The notes: generated by a model not told the origin, from the letters alone. 64,000 bases of DNA from an uncultured Collinsella sp. (GCA_900541855.1 UQLD01000004.1:50173-114172); one strand, 5' to 3'. Shown: positions 16,835 to 25,856, counted from the stretch's first letter. Numbers and translations: made by a program.

Positions 16835-18613
16835 ATGGACGAGAAGACCAAGGCACAGATTCAGCAGGAGGCAGCCGACTTGGTTGCCAAGCTGCAGCCG
16901 CGTTCCGGCAAGTTTCGCACCATCAGCCCCGAGATGGACCCGCTGCGTCTGGGCTCTGGCTGGTCCATCGAGGATCTGGACAAGCCGCAGGTCATTATCG
17001 AGTCGACGTTCGGCGACTCGCACCCGGGTTCTGCCGGTCTGTTTGAGTTGGTCGAGGAGGTCCGTGCTGGCGTTGACGAGGCTGGCGGTCACGGTGCCCG
17101 TTACTTCTGCACCGATATCTGCGACGGCGAGGCCCAGGGCCACGACGGCATTAACTACTCGCTGCCCAGCCGCGACATGATCGCCAACATGATCGAGATC
17201 CATGCCAAGGCCACCCCGTTCGACGCCGGCGTCTTTGTCGCCAGCTGCGATAAGGGCCTGCCTGCGAACCTCATGGCCATGGGCCGCATCAACATCCCCT
17301 CCATCGTCGTTACCGGCGGTGTCATGGATGCCGGTCCCGATTTGTTGACCCTGGAACAGCTCGGCGCGATTTCTGCCCGCTACGAGCGCGGCGAGATCTC
17401 TCGCGAGGAGCTTGAGTTTGCCAAGCACAACGCATGCCCCAGCTGCGGTGCCTGCTCGTTTATGGGCACCGCGTCGACCATGCAGGTTACCGCCGAGGCC
17501 CTGGGCCTTATGCTCCCCGGCACGGCCCTGCTGCCCGCAACCAGCTCCGATCTGCGTGAGTTTGCGCGCGAGGCCGGCCGTCAGTCCGTGTGGCTCTCCG
17601 AACACAACCTGTGCCCGCGCGACATCGTGACCAAGGGGTCCTTCGAGAACCTCATTATGGTCCACGGTGCCATTTCGGGCTCCACCAACTCGCTGCTGCA
17701 TATCCCCGCGATTGCCCGCGAGTTTGGCATCGAGATGTCCGCCGACGACTTCGATCGCCTGCACCGTGGCGCCCACTACCTGCTCAACGTTCGCCCCGCA
17801 GGTGAGTGGCCGGCGCAGTTCTTCTACTATGCGGGCGGCGTGCCGCGCATCATGGAGGAGATCAAGTCGATGCTCCACCTCGATGTCATGACCGTCACCG
17901 GCAAGACCCTCGGCGAAAACCTCGAGGACCTTAAGAACAACGGTTACTACGAGAAGTGCGGCCGCTACTTGGAGAAATGGAACCTCAAGCGCGAGGACAT
18001 CATTCGCCCGTTTGACCAGGCTTTTGGTACCGACGGCTCCATCGCCATCCTCCACGGCAACCTTGCCCCCGAGGGCGCCGTCGTCAAGCACACGGTTGTT
18101 CCGCGCGAGATGTTCCAGGCCACGCTTAAGGCCCGTCCGTTCGATTGCGAGGAGGACGCCATCCACGCCGTCCTGACGCACGAGGTCAAGCCCGGCGATG
18201 CCGTTATCATTCGCTATGAGGGCCCCAAGGGTTCCGGTATGCCCGAGATGTTCTACACCACCGAGGCTATCGCCAGCGATCCCGAGCTGGGTGCGAGCAT
18301 TGCCCTTATCACCGATGGCCGCTTCTCCGGCGCCTCCAAGGGCCCGGCTATCGGTTACGTTTCGCCCGAGGCTGCCGTGGGCGGCCCGATTGCCCTGATC
18401 GAGGAGGGCGACCTTATCCAGATCAACATCCCCGAGCGCTCGCTGTCTATTGTGGGCATCGCCGGCAAGGAGATGGAGCCGGCCGAGATCGATGCCGTCC
18501 TGGTCGAGCGCCGAGCCGCTTGGAAGCCCAAGGCTAATCGCTATACCTCCGGCACGCTCAAGTTCTTTACCGAGCATGCAGTTTCCGCCATTCAGGGTGG
18601 CTACATGGAGTAG
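16835..18613 (+). CDS. IlvD/Edd-family sugar-acid dehydratase
   Basis: 592 residues of the IlvD/Edd dehydratase family, with the Fe-S cysteines in FVASCDKGLPA, CPSCGACSFMGTASTM and the C-terminal ITDGRFSGAS motif. An AGAGGAGAG ribosome site precedes the ATG at 16835. Members dehydrate dihydroxy acids of branched-chain amino acid synthesis or sugar acids such as gluconate, galactonate, xylonate or arabinonate. The context (permease remnant of the gluconate family just upstream, KDG/KDPG genes nearby, no ilv genes) favours a sugar-acid substrate yielding KDG or a similar 2-keto-3-deoxy acid. CCAACGATTGG at 16792-16802 may be an operator or promoter element. Confidence 0.82.
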   Translation: MDEKTKAQIQQEAADLVAKLQPRSGKFRTISPEMDPLRLGSGWSIEDLDKPQVIIESTFGDSHPGSAGLFELVEEVRAGVDEAGGHGARYFCTDICDGEAQGHDGINYSLPSRDMIANMIEIHAKATPFDAGVFVASCDKGLPANLMAMGRINIPSIVVTGGVMDAGPDLLTLEQLGAISARYERGEISREELEFAKHNACPSCGACSFMGTASTMQVTAEALGLMLPGTALLPATSSDLREFAREAGRQSVWLSEHNLCPRDIVTKGSFENLIMVHGAISGSTNSLLHIPAIAREFGIEMSADDFDRLHRGAHYLLNVRPAGEWPAQFFYYAGGVPRIMEEIKSMLHLDVMTVTGKTLGENLEDLKNNGYYEKCGRYLEKWNLKREDIIRPFDQAFGTDGSIAILHGNLAPEGAVVKHTVVPREMFQATLKARPFDCEEDAIHAVLTHEVKPGDAVIIRYEGPKGSGMPEMFYTTEAIASDPELGASIALITDGRFSGASKGPAIGYVSPEAAVGGPIALIEEGDLIQINIPERSLSIVGIAGKEMEPAEIDAVLVERRAAWKPKANRYTSGTLKFFTEHAVSAIQGGYME

Positions 18614-18661
18614 CGCCCATGCGCATCAAATATCTCCTCTCATAGATGTGCGGCACAAAGA

Positions 18662-18781
18662 GCCCCGAGCCACGTCACCGGGGCGCGTTGTTCAGCGCCG
18701 CCGGGGCGCTCCACTCAAACGACAAGAGACGTCTTACGCAAGCGCCCGCGTCCGTGGATAAAACCACGGGCGTGGGCGCTT
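18662..18781 (+). terminator. Hairpins after the dehydratase gene
   Basis: A GCCCCG/CGGGGC stem at about 18662-18685 and a stronger 18-bp stem (18740-18757 with 18764-18781, two G-U pairs) follow the dehydratase stop. Neither has a strong T-run; the second is also placed to end transcription from the ArsC-like remnant on the minus strand. Confidence 0.5.
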
Positions 18782-18800
18782 CACTTTATTCCCAGCCGCT

Positions 18801-19045
18801 TTATTCCCAGCCCTTCCACACGTCAGGCTCGTAGCCAACGGTTGCCTGGCGGCCGTTGCGAACGATGGGCTCACGAAGAATCTGCTGGTTATCGAGCACC
18901 TTTTCGAACTTCTGGTGGGCAGCAAGATACTGTACGAGCGCAACCGTGTCGGCATCTTTCGCCTTTGGATCGATCACAGCGTCGATCCCGCCGACGGCGC
19001 GCGCCACGCTTTCGAGCTCGCCTTCGCTCAATTCTCGTCCGTCCA
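18801..19045 (-). pseudogene. 5'-truncated ArsC/Spx-like protein
   Basis: About 81 residues match the C-terminal part of ArsC-family thioredoxin-like proteins: ELSEGELESVARAVGG, then ILREPIVRNGRQATVGY and a final DVWKGWE. The N-terminal 35-40 residues with the redox cysteine motif are absent; sequence beyond 19045 is unrelated. The break coincides with the left edge of a region that reads like an inserted island, so the insertion or an associated deletion probably destroyed the gene. A short isolated domain translated from the internal ATG cannot be ruled out but would lack the catalytic cysteine. Confidence 0.72.
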
Positions 19046-19532
19046 TGATACGACAAGGGAGCCGAGCAAAAACAGAGCAGGCGGAGATGGAGGAGGACGG
19101 CGACCGACCGTCGGCAAGAGTCGGCCGGATCGGACTGGCGCCCAGCGCGCGCCGGCGACACGCTCGCAGCTGCACACATAGCCGATGTACAAGCTCGCCG
19201 CGGCGTTCCCTCGCCCCGCGGTGTGGCGATAGAGAAGCACGCCACCCGTCAACGATGGCGCCTCGGTGAAGAAAATCAACGTCTGGGTTACATCCCTTGA
19301 AAGGGGCGAAGACGGCTGCTAGAATACCTCCCCGCTATGAAGGATTTGACCAAAGCATACATCGCAATTCGGCGGCCCCTGGTATACGGGGCCTCTCCTG
19401 TTGTTCCCCAAGCGCGCTCTGAGCAGCCGCTTTCTTCCTGTCGTATCTGATGCACGCATAGCACGTGCATGTTATTTCGCCCGTGGGCCGGCGCGCCTTC
19501 GGCGAAGAATCGAATAGATACGAAGGAAGCTT
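19046..19532. other. Gene-free junction region at left edge of the island
   Basis: No convincing gene. It contains a GGCCCC/GGGGCC hairpin (about 19374-19392), a TGCACG/CGTGCA hairpin (about 19451-19470) and a 37-codon reading frame (19337-19450) without a ribosome site. It presumably holds the promoter of the MFS gene, but no clear hexamers stand out. Confidence 0.5.
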
Positions 19533-20972
19533 ATGTCTGATAATTGTACGGTCGCGCCCGCCAATGGGCGCATTACCGGTACCCAGATCCGCATCGTCGC
19601 GGTCGTCGTCCTGGGTGCCTTCTTGGCGCTACTGAACCAAACGGTGATGTCGCCTGCGCTGCCGGTCATCATGTCCGATTTCGCCATCGATGCCTCGACT
19701 GCCCAGTGGATCATGTCCATATACCCGCTGGTGAGCGGCATCATGGTCCCCGTTTCGGCGTTCCTTATCGACAAGTTCAGCACCCGCGCGCTATTCTTCG
19801 GGGCGACGCTGGTGTTCGCGCTGGGCACGCTGCTGTGCGCCGCAGCCCCTGATTTCCTGTTCCTCATCATCGGTCGCGTGTTGCAAGCGGCGGGCTCAGG
19901 CGTGCTCATGCCGCTTGTCTCGGTGGTTCCCATGCTGGTGTTCCCCGTCGAGAAACGAGGAACGGCTATGGGCATGGCGGGCATCGTCATGTCGGCGGGT
20001 CCCGCGGTCGGCCCCGTCGTAGGCGGCGCGGTGATCGACACGTACGGCTGGCGCACCATGATCGGCGCCATCGTCCCCCTCGCAATTCTCGTGCTGGTGC
20101 TGGGCGTGTTCATGCTGAAAAACGTGGGCGAGCTGAAGAACCCCAAGCTCGACCTGCCCTCGGTCGTCCTCTCCACCATCGCCTTCGGCGGACTTCTCTA
20201 CGGGTTCTCGAGCGCCTCGTCGATGGGTTGGGGCAACCCCGTGGTGCTCGGCTCGATCGTCGCGGGTGTCGTGTGCTTGGTGCTGTTCGTCGTACGCCAG
20301 GGCAAAATCGAGGACCCGCTGCTTCAACTGGGCACGCTCAAGACGCGCGAGTTCCGCGTGGCCGCCATCATCGTCACGCTCATCAACGCCGCATGCCTGG
20401 TCACCAACACGCTGTTGCCGTTGCTGCTGCAAACCTCGCTTGGCGCTTCGGCCTTCGAAACCGGCATGGCCATGCTTCCCGCCGCGGCGGTGGGCATCAT
20501 CATCAGCCCTATCTCCGGCGTGGTGTTCGACAAGTTCGGTCCGCGTGCCATCTCGATCGTCGGCCTGGCCCTCATGACCGGCGCCCTGTTCCTGCTCTCG
20601 CTTTCGACGGTAAACACGCCCATCTTGGTGGTTGCGCTGTTCTGCATGCTGCAGTCCGCCGGCCAGTCGCTCGCGAACATGCCGGTGAACACATGGGGTG
20701 TCAATGCCTTGAAAAATGACATGATCGCCCACGGCAACGCCATCGCGAACACCGGCCGCCAGGTCGCCGGCGGTTTGTGCACGGCGCTCATCATCACGGT
20801 CATGACAAGCGTCACCGCGTCGGCCGGCGTCGATGCGAGCATCCAAGTAGCCACCGCCGTGGGCGCGGGCGTCGCTTACAAGGTGTGCGCGGCAATCGGC
20901 CTCGTTTCCCTTATCTGCGCCATATTCAGCGTGCGCACCAAGAAAACCGCACCGAAAACGAAGGAGGCATAA
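19533..20972 (+). CDS. MFS drug efflux transporter, DHA2 (EmrB/QacA-like)
   Basis: 479 residues with about fourteen hydrophobic stretches and DHA2 signatures: LNQTVMSPALP in helix 1, GRVLQAAGSGVLMP (motif C region precursor), and GMAGIVMSAGPAVGPVVGG (motif C). It would export drugs, bile-type compounds or other hydrophobic molecules using the proton gradient. AAGGAAG precedes the ATG. The following CBS gene begins four bases after its stop, so the pair form an operon. The block 19.05-22.0 kb lies between a truncated chromosomal gene and an integrase remnant, which suggests horizontal acquisition, possibly from an Eggerthella-like relative (inference). Confidence 0.85.
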   Translation: MSDNCTVAPANGRITGTQIRIVAVVVLGAFLALLNQTVMSPALPVIMSDFAIDASTAQWIMSIYPLVSGIMVPVSAFLIDKFSTRALFFGATLVFALGTLLCAAAPDFLFLIIGRVLQAAGSGVLMPLVSVVPMLVFPVEKRGTAMGMAGIVMSAGPAVGPVVGGAVIDTYGWRTMIGAIVPLAILVLVLGVFMLKNVGELKNPKLDLPSVVLSTIAFGGLLYGFSSASSMGWGNPVVLGSIVAGVVCLVLFVVRQGKIEDPLLQLGTLKTREFRVAAIIVTLINAACLVTNTLLPLLLQTSLGASAFETGMAMLPAAAVGIIISPISGVVFDKFGPRAISIVGLALMTGALFLLSLSTVNTPILVVALFCMLQSAGQSLANMPVNTWGVNALKNDMIAHGNAIANTGRQVAGGLCTALIITVMTSVTASAGVDASIQVATAVGAGVAYKVCAAIGLVSLICAIFSVRTKKTAPKTKEA

Positions 20973-20975
20973 GCG

Positions 20976-21482
20976 ATGTCCGAGATTCTGTCCGAGCGCA
21001 TCCCGCTCGAGCTCGAGGGGACGCCCGTTTCGAGCATCATGATTGAAGAGCCGTTCACCTGCACGCAGGATTGCACGATTTCCGACGTGGTGCGCATGCT
21101 CGCCGAAAACGAGGTGAGCAGCATGCCCGTAATCGATGAGCGCAACCAGGTGGTCGGGTTCATCTCCGACGGCGATGTCATGGGAGCCATCGCGCAGCAT
21201 CGCGCTCACACCATCTTCACGGGCGGCGACGCGTCCATGCTGTACTTCGACGATCAGAGCCTTGAGCAGCGCATCGAAGACCTGAAGGATCGCTGCGTCA
21301 TGGATTTCGCGACGCGCCAGGTAGTGTGTGCCCGTCCCGAGCAGAGCATCGCCCGCGTCGCCGCGCTGCTGGCGAAGAAGAAGTTCAAGAAGCTTCCTGT
21401 GGTTGATGACGAGGGCAAACTCGTGGGGGTCATCCGCCGCTCCGCCATCACCAAATACATCTTCGGCATCCTTTTCCAATAG
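20976..21482 (+). CDS. Tandem CBS-domain protein
   Basis: 168 residues with two CBS domains (about residues 15-75 and 105-165): SSIMIEEPFTCTQDCTISDV, SSMPVIDERNQVVGFISDGD, then KKLPVVDDEGKLVGVIRRSA. No other domain is attached. CBS pairs bind adenosine nucleotides and act as energy or ligand sensors. It is coupled to the preceding efflux gene (AAGGAGG inside the end of that gene, four-base gap), so it may tune the transporter, but that is inference. Confidence 0.85.
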   Translation: MSEILSERIPLELEGTPVSSIMIEEPFTCTQDCTISDVVRMLAENEVSSMPVIDERNQVVGFISDGDVMGAIAQHRAHTIFTGGDASMLYFDDQSLEQRIEDLKDRCVMDFATRQVVCARPEQSIARVAALLAKKKFKKLPVVDDEGKLVGVIRRSAITKYIFGILFQ

Positions 21483-21656
21483 GGGCAGGTCGCACTTGAG
21501 GCGAACATCTCGAGGCATCGAGCCAGCAACTGGACCAGACAACCTTGACACGCACGCGCTTTCCCTCGATGCTTCGGTAAGGGGAGCTGCGAAAATCGCA
21601 GCACGGGTGATCGGCGCCGCGCCCCCGAAGGCAAAAGCGAACACGGGAGCGATACG

Positions 21657-21965
21657 ATGGGAAAAGTCCTGGACGAAGATTTGGTTTATGAGATTCTCTC
21701 CGTCGTGGCAGAGATTCCGGCGGGATGCGTCGCCTCGTACGGTCAGATAGCGCGCCTCATCGGCAGGGAGAAAAACTCTCGCCTGGTCGGAGCGGTGCTG
21801 AGCGAGGCGGATCGCTACGGCGATTATCCCTGCCACCGCGTCGTCAACCACGCGGGACGCCTCGCGCCAAACTTCCCCGACCAGCGAGCACTACTGACGG
21901 AGGAAGGAGTCGCCTTCCGAGACAACGGCTGCGTCGACATGAAAAAGCACCAGTGGAACGAGTAG
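21657..21965 (+). CDS. MGMT/ATL-like alkyltransferase domain protein
   Basis: 102 residues covering the DNA-binding and active-site domain of O6-methylguanine-DNA methyltransferases: VASYGQIARLIG helix-turn-helix and PCHRVV with Cys59. Stand-alone short forms with an intact PCHR usually repair alkylated DNA or act in a shortened MGMT role; alkyltransferase-like proteins have Trp or Ala in place of Cys. The usual N-terminal domain is absent. It lies 174 bp after the CBS gene in the same island and orientation, with GGGAGCGATACG before the ATG. Confidence 0.82.
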   Translation: MGKVLDEDLVYEILSVVAEIPAGCVASYGQIARLIGREKNSRLVGAVLSEADRYGDYPCHRVVNHAGRLAPNFPDQRALLTEEGVAFRDNGCVDMKKHQWNE

Positions 21966-22187
21966 CCAGGCAGCGTAGCGTCGAAAGGAGCGACGCCACG
22001 GGGAACGACCTGCGCCCCGCCGCCGGACAACCTATGGCAAAGTGACACGTCCCACAAAGAGCGGCGCACCAGTACGAGACACGACCGCGACGTAAAAAGA
22101 CCCTATGATACTCGTAAGCATCTATCTGATTGCCCGCCTCGAGGTACCCAAAGAACGAGAGATGCCGAAACCCCTAGACAAAGAAAA

Positions 22188-22215
22188 AGGTCGGGAGCTT
22201 TTATGCTTCCGACCT
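22188..22215 (-). terminator. Terminator belonging to the truncated tRNA-Met locus
   Basis: Read on the minus strand: an 11-bp stem AGGTCGGAAGC/GCTCCCGACCT with a six-base loop, followed by TTTTTCTTTG. It lies ten bases past the tRNA 3' end and is probably the tRNA's original terminator. Confidence 0.75.
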
Positions 22216-22224
22216 GAAGTTTCA

Positions 22225-22270
22225 TGGTCGCGGGGGGCGGATTTGAACCACCGACCTTCGGGTTATGAGG
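22225..22270 (-). tRNA. 3' part of a tRNA-Met gene (attachment-site remnant)
   Basis: The minus strand reads CTCATAACCCGAAGG, then GGTGGTTCAAATCCGCC (T arm) and CCCCGCGACCA. This is the anticodon loop (CAT), T arm and acceptor end of a tRNA-Met, with a CCC-rich 3' anticodon stem as in initiator tRNAs. Nothing 5' of the anticodon pairs, so the gene is cut at the anticodon. Such 3' tRNA fragments are typical duplicated att sites of elements that integrate by tyrosine recombinase, and an integrase remnant begins 280 bp away. Confidence 0.82.
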
Positions 22271-22550
22271 TCGCTACGACGTTGTTTCATTCAGACATTT
22301 CGACCCAAATTGAAGTCAATATAACTCCAGGTCATTTGATGTTTTCATAGATTTACGAAAGAAAAGTACGCGGAATAATTCGACCCAAATTCGACCCACA
22401 ACGAGCTTGAAAGCGGTCAGGCGGAGCATTACCCTTGGGGTGTGACCCCACGCAGGGCCCACCACCAAGGGTAATGCCCACCCGCCCCAGCCCTTTGCGC
22501 CATTCCGCGCAACCGAGCGCGATTCTCAGGCACTTCAGGCAAGGAACACG
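22271..22550. other. Non-coding stretch between att remnant and integrase remnant
   Basis: No gene seen here, nor in 21966-22187 on the other side of the tRNA fragment. An imperfect palindrome around GGGTGTGACCCC / CCACCAAGGGTAATGCCCACC (about 22425-22485) contains the repeated GGGTAATGC word on both strands. It may be part of an excision or integration region (inference). Confidence 0.4.
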
Positions 22551-23905
22551 ATGAACGACCGACCTCTCGTCATAGGCAAAGGAACGAAGCAACGCCGCGA
22601 CAAATACACGTGGCGCTACCGTCACAGCCTCGGCAAGGATCCGGTCACGGGCAAATACCGCTATTCGCCGTGGCAGACCATACATACCACCAAAAGCCGA
22701 GAGGTCGACGCCGCACTCGAAGCCTACAAGGCAGAACTCAACAGCGGCACCTACGTCCAAAAATCGAGGGACACCGTCGGCTCGTACGCAAAAAAGTTCC
22801 ACGACAACCGCGAAGGAACCATCACGCCGCTCGCCTACTCGACATCCTACTCAATCGAGAACCGGACGCGCACATCACATGCGTGATGCTCATGCTCGAC
22901 ACCGACGTGAGAAGGGCAGAAGCCCTCGGGATGACGTGGTCCGATGTCTCCGTCGAGAACAGAAGCATCCTCATTGAGCAGCAGTTCGCGGCCGATCGAA
23001 GCGTTCGCTCGCCCAAAAGCAAGAAAAGCGTGCGGAGGATCTCGATAAGCGAGACGCTGACGTCGTATCTCGAATTCTGGAAAAAGGAGCAGGCCCGCGA
23101 AATGGAAGCCTTCGGCCTGGAACAAGTCAAAGGCACTCCGCTCGTCCACTCATTCGAACGAACGAAAGACAGGCATCCCCAAGTCAACTTCATGGACCTG
23201 AATGGGTTTTCGCGCTGGTTCAGAAACTTCAGCGTCGAGAACGGGTTCGGCAAGTTCGAAGGCGTTCGAACATACCATTATGTGAAGGAAACTGTCGACG
23301 GGGAAACGATTTCGAAGCGTTATGAGCATAAAGAGTGGCTCGAATTGAGGGATTACCTCAGGAAGCATCCCAAGGTTCGCGAGGCGAGGCATATCAGCAC
23401 ATATGAGAGCGAGCACCTTCCTTACGGATATTCGGGCCTATCGAGCCACACCGCTACTGCCGCTACTGCCCGCTACTGCCCGCCAGCTTCCGAACCAGCG
23501 GGCGGTAGCAGCACCCCGAACATCTCGCCGACAGCGCAGAGAGTCGTCGACCTGGCGGCCAAGGCCGACATCGAGGACGTGATGCTGTGCGACCTGCCCG
23601 GCGTCCTGTCCTTCCTAGGGCTGCCACCTGAGACGGAGATGCCGCCGGGCAACAAGGGGAAGACGAAGCTCAAGAAGCTCTACAGGAAGGTGGCGCCGAA
23701 CAAGGCATACCACTCCGGCGAGCGCGCCAAGGATTTGATCTCGCACCTCGACATGGCAGAGATCAGGGCATCGGCGCCCGTCCAAGAATTGGGATGCAGT
23801 TCAATACGAGCTCGGGGCTCTTTTCGTCTAGATTGGGGACGCATGGCCGGACGAAAACAATTTGCGTCTGGTGATAAGCGTACGAAAGCGCAATTTACGT
23901 CTTAA
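22551..23905 (+). pseudogene. Broken tyrosine-recombinase integrase with foreign tail
   Basis: The first frame (22551-22886) encodes an integrase N-terminus: KRRDKYTWRYRHSL-type arm domain, then TVGSYAKKFHDNREG, the start of the core-binding domain. A second frame takes over near 22870 with the catalytic-domain start, CVMLMLDTDVRRAEALGMTW and SPKSKKSVRRISI, after loss of roughly 80-100 residues. After GFGKFE (about 23265) the expected HxLRHT and active-site tyrosine are absent. The frame continues open to 23905 with unrelated sequence including a low-complexity CGCTACTGCC repeat and an unidentified stretch, SPTAQRVVDLAAKADIE onward. The recombinase cannot be active. It marks a mobile element that entered at the nearby tRNA-Met. 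Confidence 0.8.
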
Positions 23906-23978
23906 TTCCGTACGCAAATCAAGACGAAAATCGTTTACGTCTGCTTTACTCCGTACGAAAACGGTTTTCGTCTTGCAG
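23851..23978. repeat. Array of alternating CGTACG and GACGAAAA...TTTTCGTC palindromes
   Basis: CGTACG occurs at 23879, 23909 and 23952. Between and around these lie GACGAAAA or TTTACGTC words in alternating orientation, ending in a perfect CGAAAACGGTTTTCGTC-type palindrome. The block lies between the integrase remnant and the end of the ATPase gene; it may be a degenerate repeat array, protein-binding site or element end. Confidence 0.6.
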
Positions 23979-23992
23979 GGCAGTTGCCGTTT

Positions 23993-25084
23993 CTACAGTT
24001 CAACTTCCAGTTCGGCTTTGTGCTCGTAGAGGTAGTCGCGCATGTAGGGGATGGCAAATGAGACCTTGCCGTACGAGTGAGCCTCGATAATCGATTCTCT
24101 TAACAGGCGGCTGCGGACGGAACTCACCTGTTGAGGCGTTTTGTTTAGGGCATCGGCAACCATGCTGGTCGAGCTCGTCTGCCCCAAAGACGCCATGCTC
24201 AGCAGATAAGCGATGCACGTGGGCGGAATGCGCTGCAGCGCGGGCTCAATCACCATGGCGCAGAAGCGTTCGCGTGCCGTTGCAATGCCACGCTCGGCTT
24301 CTTCTTCTCCAATAATCGTTGTATGTGCGCGTCTTGCCAACTGCCATGCGTAGTATCCAACGAGTTGGATCATGAAAGGATAGCCCTGCGTTGCCTCGGC
24401 AAGTTGGCCGGCAATACCTGGCTGCAACTCCATGCCAGACGCTTCAATGGTTTCCTCGAGGGAGTACGACACTTCAGTTACTGCCACAGCCTTCAGATCA
24501 AAGGGGAGGGCGCGGCGCAAAAACGCAAGTGTCTTTCCGTTGATGATGCTTTCAATCATCGAAGGCAGCCCAGCAAAAACAAAGGCGATATCAAGGTCTT
24601 CGCCGATAACCTGCTGAATCGCAATGGAGAGCGTTCGGACCTCATCGAGCTCTGCGTCTTGAACCTCGTCGAGAGTGATGAGCAGGCCATTTCCATTCTT
24701 GGATATTGTCTGTCTCATGGCGTCGCGTAGCGATGGGCCGATTCGCTCAATATCTATGCTGCCGATGGATATGCCAGCTACGGTGGGCTCAAATCTGGCG
24801 TGTTTGGCCTGGAATTTGGGCTGCAGCTGTTCGAGAATGCGCTGGCAAAGTCCCTCGGTTGCGACCTCTTTTATGACCGTCCAGCCACGGCTTTGCGCCA
24901 AACGTGAGCACTCGTCAAGGAGGACCGTCTTGCCCGTTCCACGGACGCCGGCTATGCGCATTAGGCGCCCAGGGGCACCAGGCCCGTTGGTGAGGCCTTC
25001 ACTGAATTCTTCAAGTACATCTTCGCGGCCGATAATCGTGGGAGGTGTTTTACCTGCTGTGGGCTTAAAAGGGTTTGTTTGCAT
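23993..25084 (-). CDS. Orc1/Cdc6-like AAA+ ATPase with C-terminal winged helix
   Basis: 363 residues. Walker A GVRGTGKTV lies near residue 50, Walker B LLITLDEVQD near 140, followed by a sensor-like segment and a C-terminal winged-helix region ending in a basic or charged tail. This is the stand-alone ATP-binding family found as single genes in many actinobacteria and archaea, often linked to mobile DNA or regulation; its task is not established. The ATG at 25084 (minus) has AAAGGTGG upstream. Four 10-bp tandem repeats sit 17-57 bp upstream of the start, overlapping the promoter. It is adjacent to the integrase remnant but orientation and composition do not prove co-transfer. Confidence 0.78.
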   Translation of the reverse strand: MQTNPFKPTAGKTPPTIIGREDVLEEFSEGLTNGPGAPGRLMRIAGVRGTGKTVLLDECSRLAQSRGWTVIKEVATEGLCQRILEQLQPKFQAKHARFEPTVAGISIGSIDIERIGPSLRDAMRQTISKNGNGLLITLDEVQDAELDEVRTLSIAIQQVIGEDLDIAFVFAGLPSMIESIINGKTLAFLRRALPFDLKAVAVTEVSYSLEETIEASGMELQPGIAGQLAEATQGYPFMIQLVGYYAWQLARRAHTTIIGEEEAERGIATARERFCAMVIEPALQRIPPTCIAYLLSMASLGQTSSTSMVADALNKTPQQVSSVRSRLLRESIIEAHSYGKVSFAIPYMRDYLYEHKAELEVEL

Positions 25085-25100
25085 GTGAGCCACCTTTGCT

Positions 25101-25146
25101 CAAGATATAGCAAGATATAGCAAAGTATAGTGAGATATAGCAAAGT
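25101..25146. repeat. Four 10-bp tandem repeats in the ATPase promoter
   Basis: CAAGATATAG, CAAGATATAG, CAAAGTATAG, TGAGATATAG follow each other in exact 10-bp register (25101-25140), with CAAAGTAA after. Each carries a CTATA(T/C) -10-like word on the minus strand. They lie directly upstream of the ATPase start, so repeat number could change promoter strength. Confidence 0.7.
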
Positions 25147-25175
25147 AAGCGCTACTCGCGGGTTTTGCGGTGGTG

Positions 25176-25856
25176 CTATTTTCCAAATGCCGCGCGGATA
25201 AAGCGCTGGGCGAACAGCTTGTTGGCGACGTTGATGACATGGCCCAGGAACAGTGCCGAGATGGCGGTCGTGACGCCAAAGCCGCCCAGGTTGTACATAA
25301 AGATCAGCGACAACGCGAGCGAGGCGGCGACATGTGAGCAGTCAAACACGATTTTTACGTCACCAAAGCGGCGTTTAAGCTTTTCGGCAATGACTTGCAC
25401 CAAGCCGTCGGGCGCGTTGGGGACAACGCCCATGTTGACGACGAGACTTACGCCAAATGCGGTGACAGCGAGGGAGAGCAGCATGGTCGCAATCTGTGTG
25501 GGGAGTGCCGTGGGATGCAGTGGGTTGACCGCCATGAAGAGGTCGGTCAAGCCGCCAATCAGCGTTGAGAAGAACAACTCGAGCAGGATGCGCGGCTGGA
25601 ACTCGCTTCGCAAGATGGCTAATTGCGCCACGATGTAGGCGACGTAGGTTGCGGTGATCCAAAAGCCGAGCGTCTTGCCAGTGAGCATGGATAGGGTTGT
25701 GGCAAAGCACGTGAGCGCGGCGACGCCCAGGCCGGATGCCGTCTGGAGACTCATACCGAGTGCCAGTACTGCAACGCCCACCAGATACATCAGCATTCTG
25801 ATGACGGTATGGCACCAGTCGATGTTCTCGCCATGCATGATGATGAGCGGTCGCAT
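25176..25856 (-). CDS. YczE/DUF6198-type integral membrane protein
   Basis: 226 residues with about five or six membrane segments and the family's typical ALGMSLQTASGLGVA stretch near residue 35 and MGVVPNAPDGL in the middle. The family (YczE/YitT-like) is of unknown function; transport has been suggested for relatives. The minus-strand leader carries, in order, a KdgR-type operator, a hairpin with loop CACCCTAC, and a structured RNA also found before the KDPG aldolase gene. That places this protein in the uronate/KDG regulon, so uptake or efflux of a 2-keto-3-deoxy acid or related compound is an attractive inference. AAAGGA precedes the ATG at a rather long spacing. Confidence 0.75.
   Translation of the reverse strand: MRPLIIMHGENIDWCHTVIRMLMYLVGVAVLALGMSLQTASGLGVAALTCFATTLSMLTGKTLGFWITATYVAYIVAQLAILRSEFQPRILLELFFSTLIGGLTDLFMAVNPLHPTALPTQIATMLLSLAVTAFGVSLVVNMGVVPNAPDGLVQVIAEKLKRRFGDVKIVFDCSHVAASLALSLIFMYNLGGFGVTTAISALFLGHVINVANKLFAQRFIRAAFGK

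Noticed and set aside
19337..19450. 37-codon frame beginning MKDLTKAYIAIRR as a leader peptide for the MFS gene
   Set aside because: No ribosome site and no attenuator-like arrangement; the region is a recombination junction.
22551..23905. Intact integrase using programmed frameshifting
   Set aside because: About 80-100 residues are missing at the frame change and the catalytic HxLR and Tyr motifs are absent, so decay is the simpler reading.
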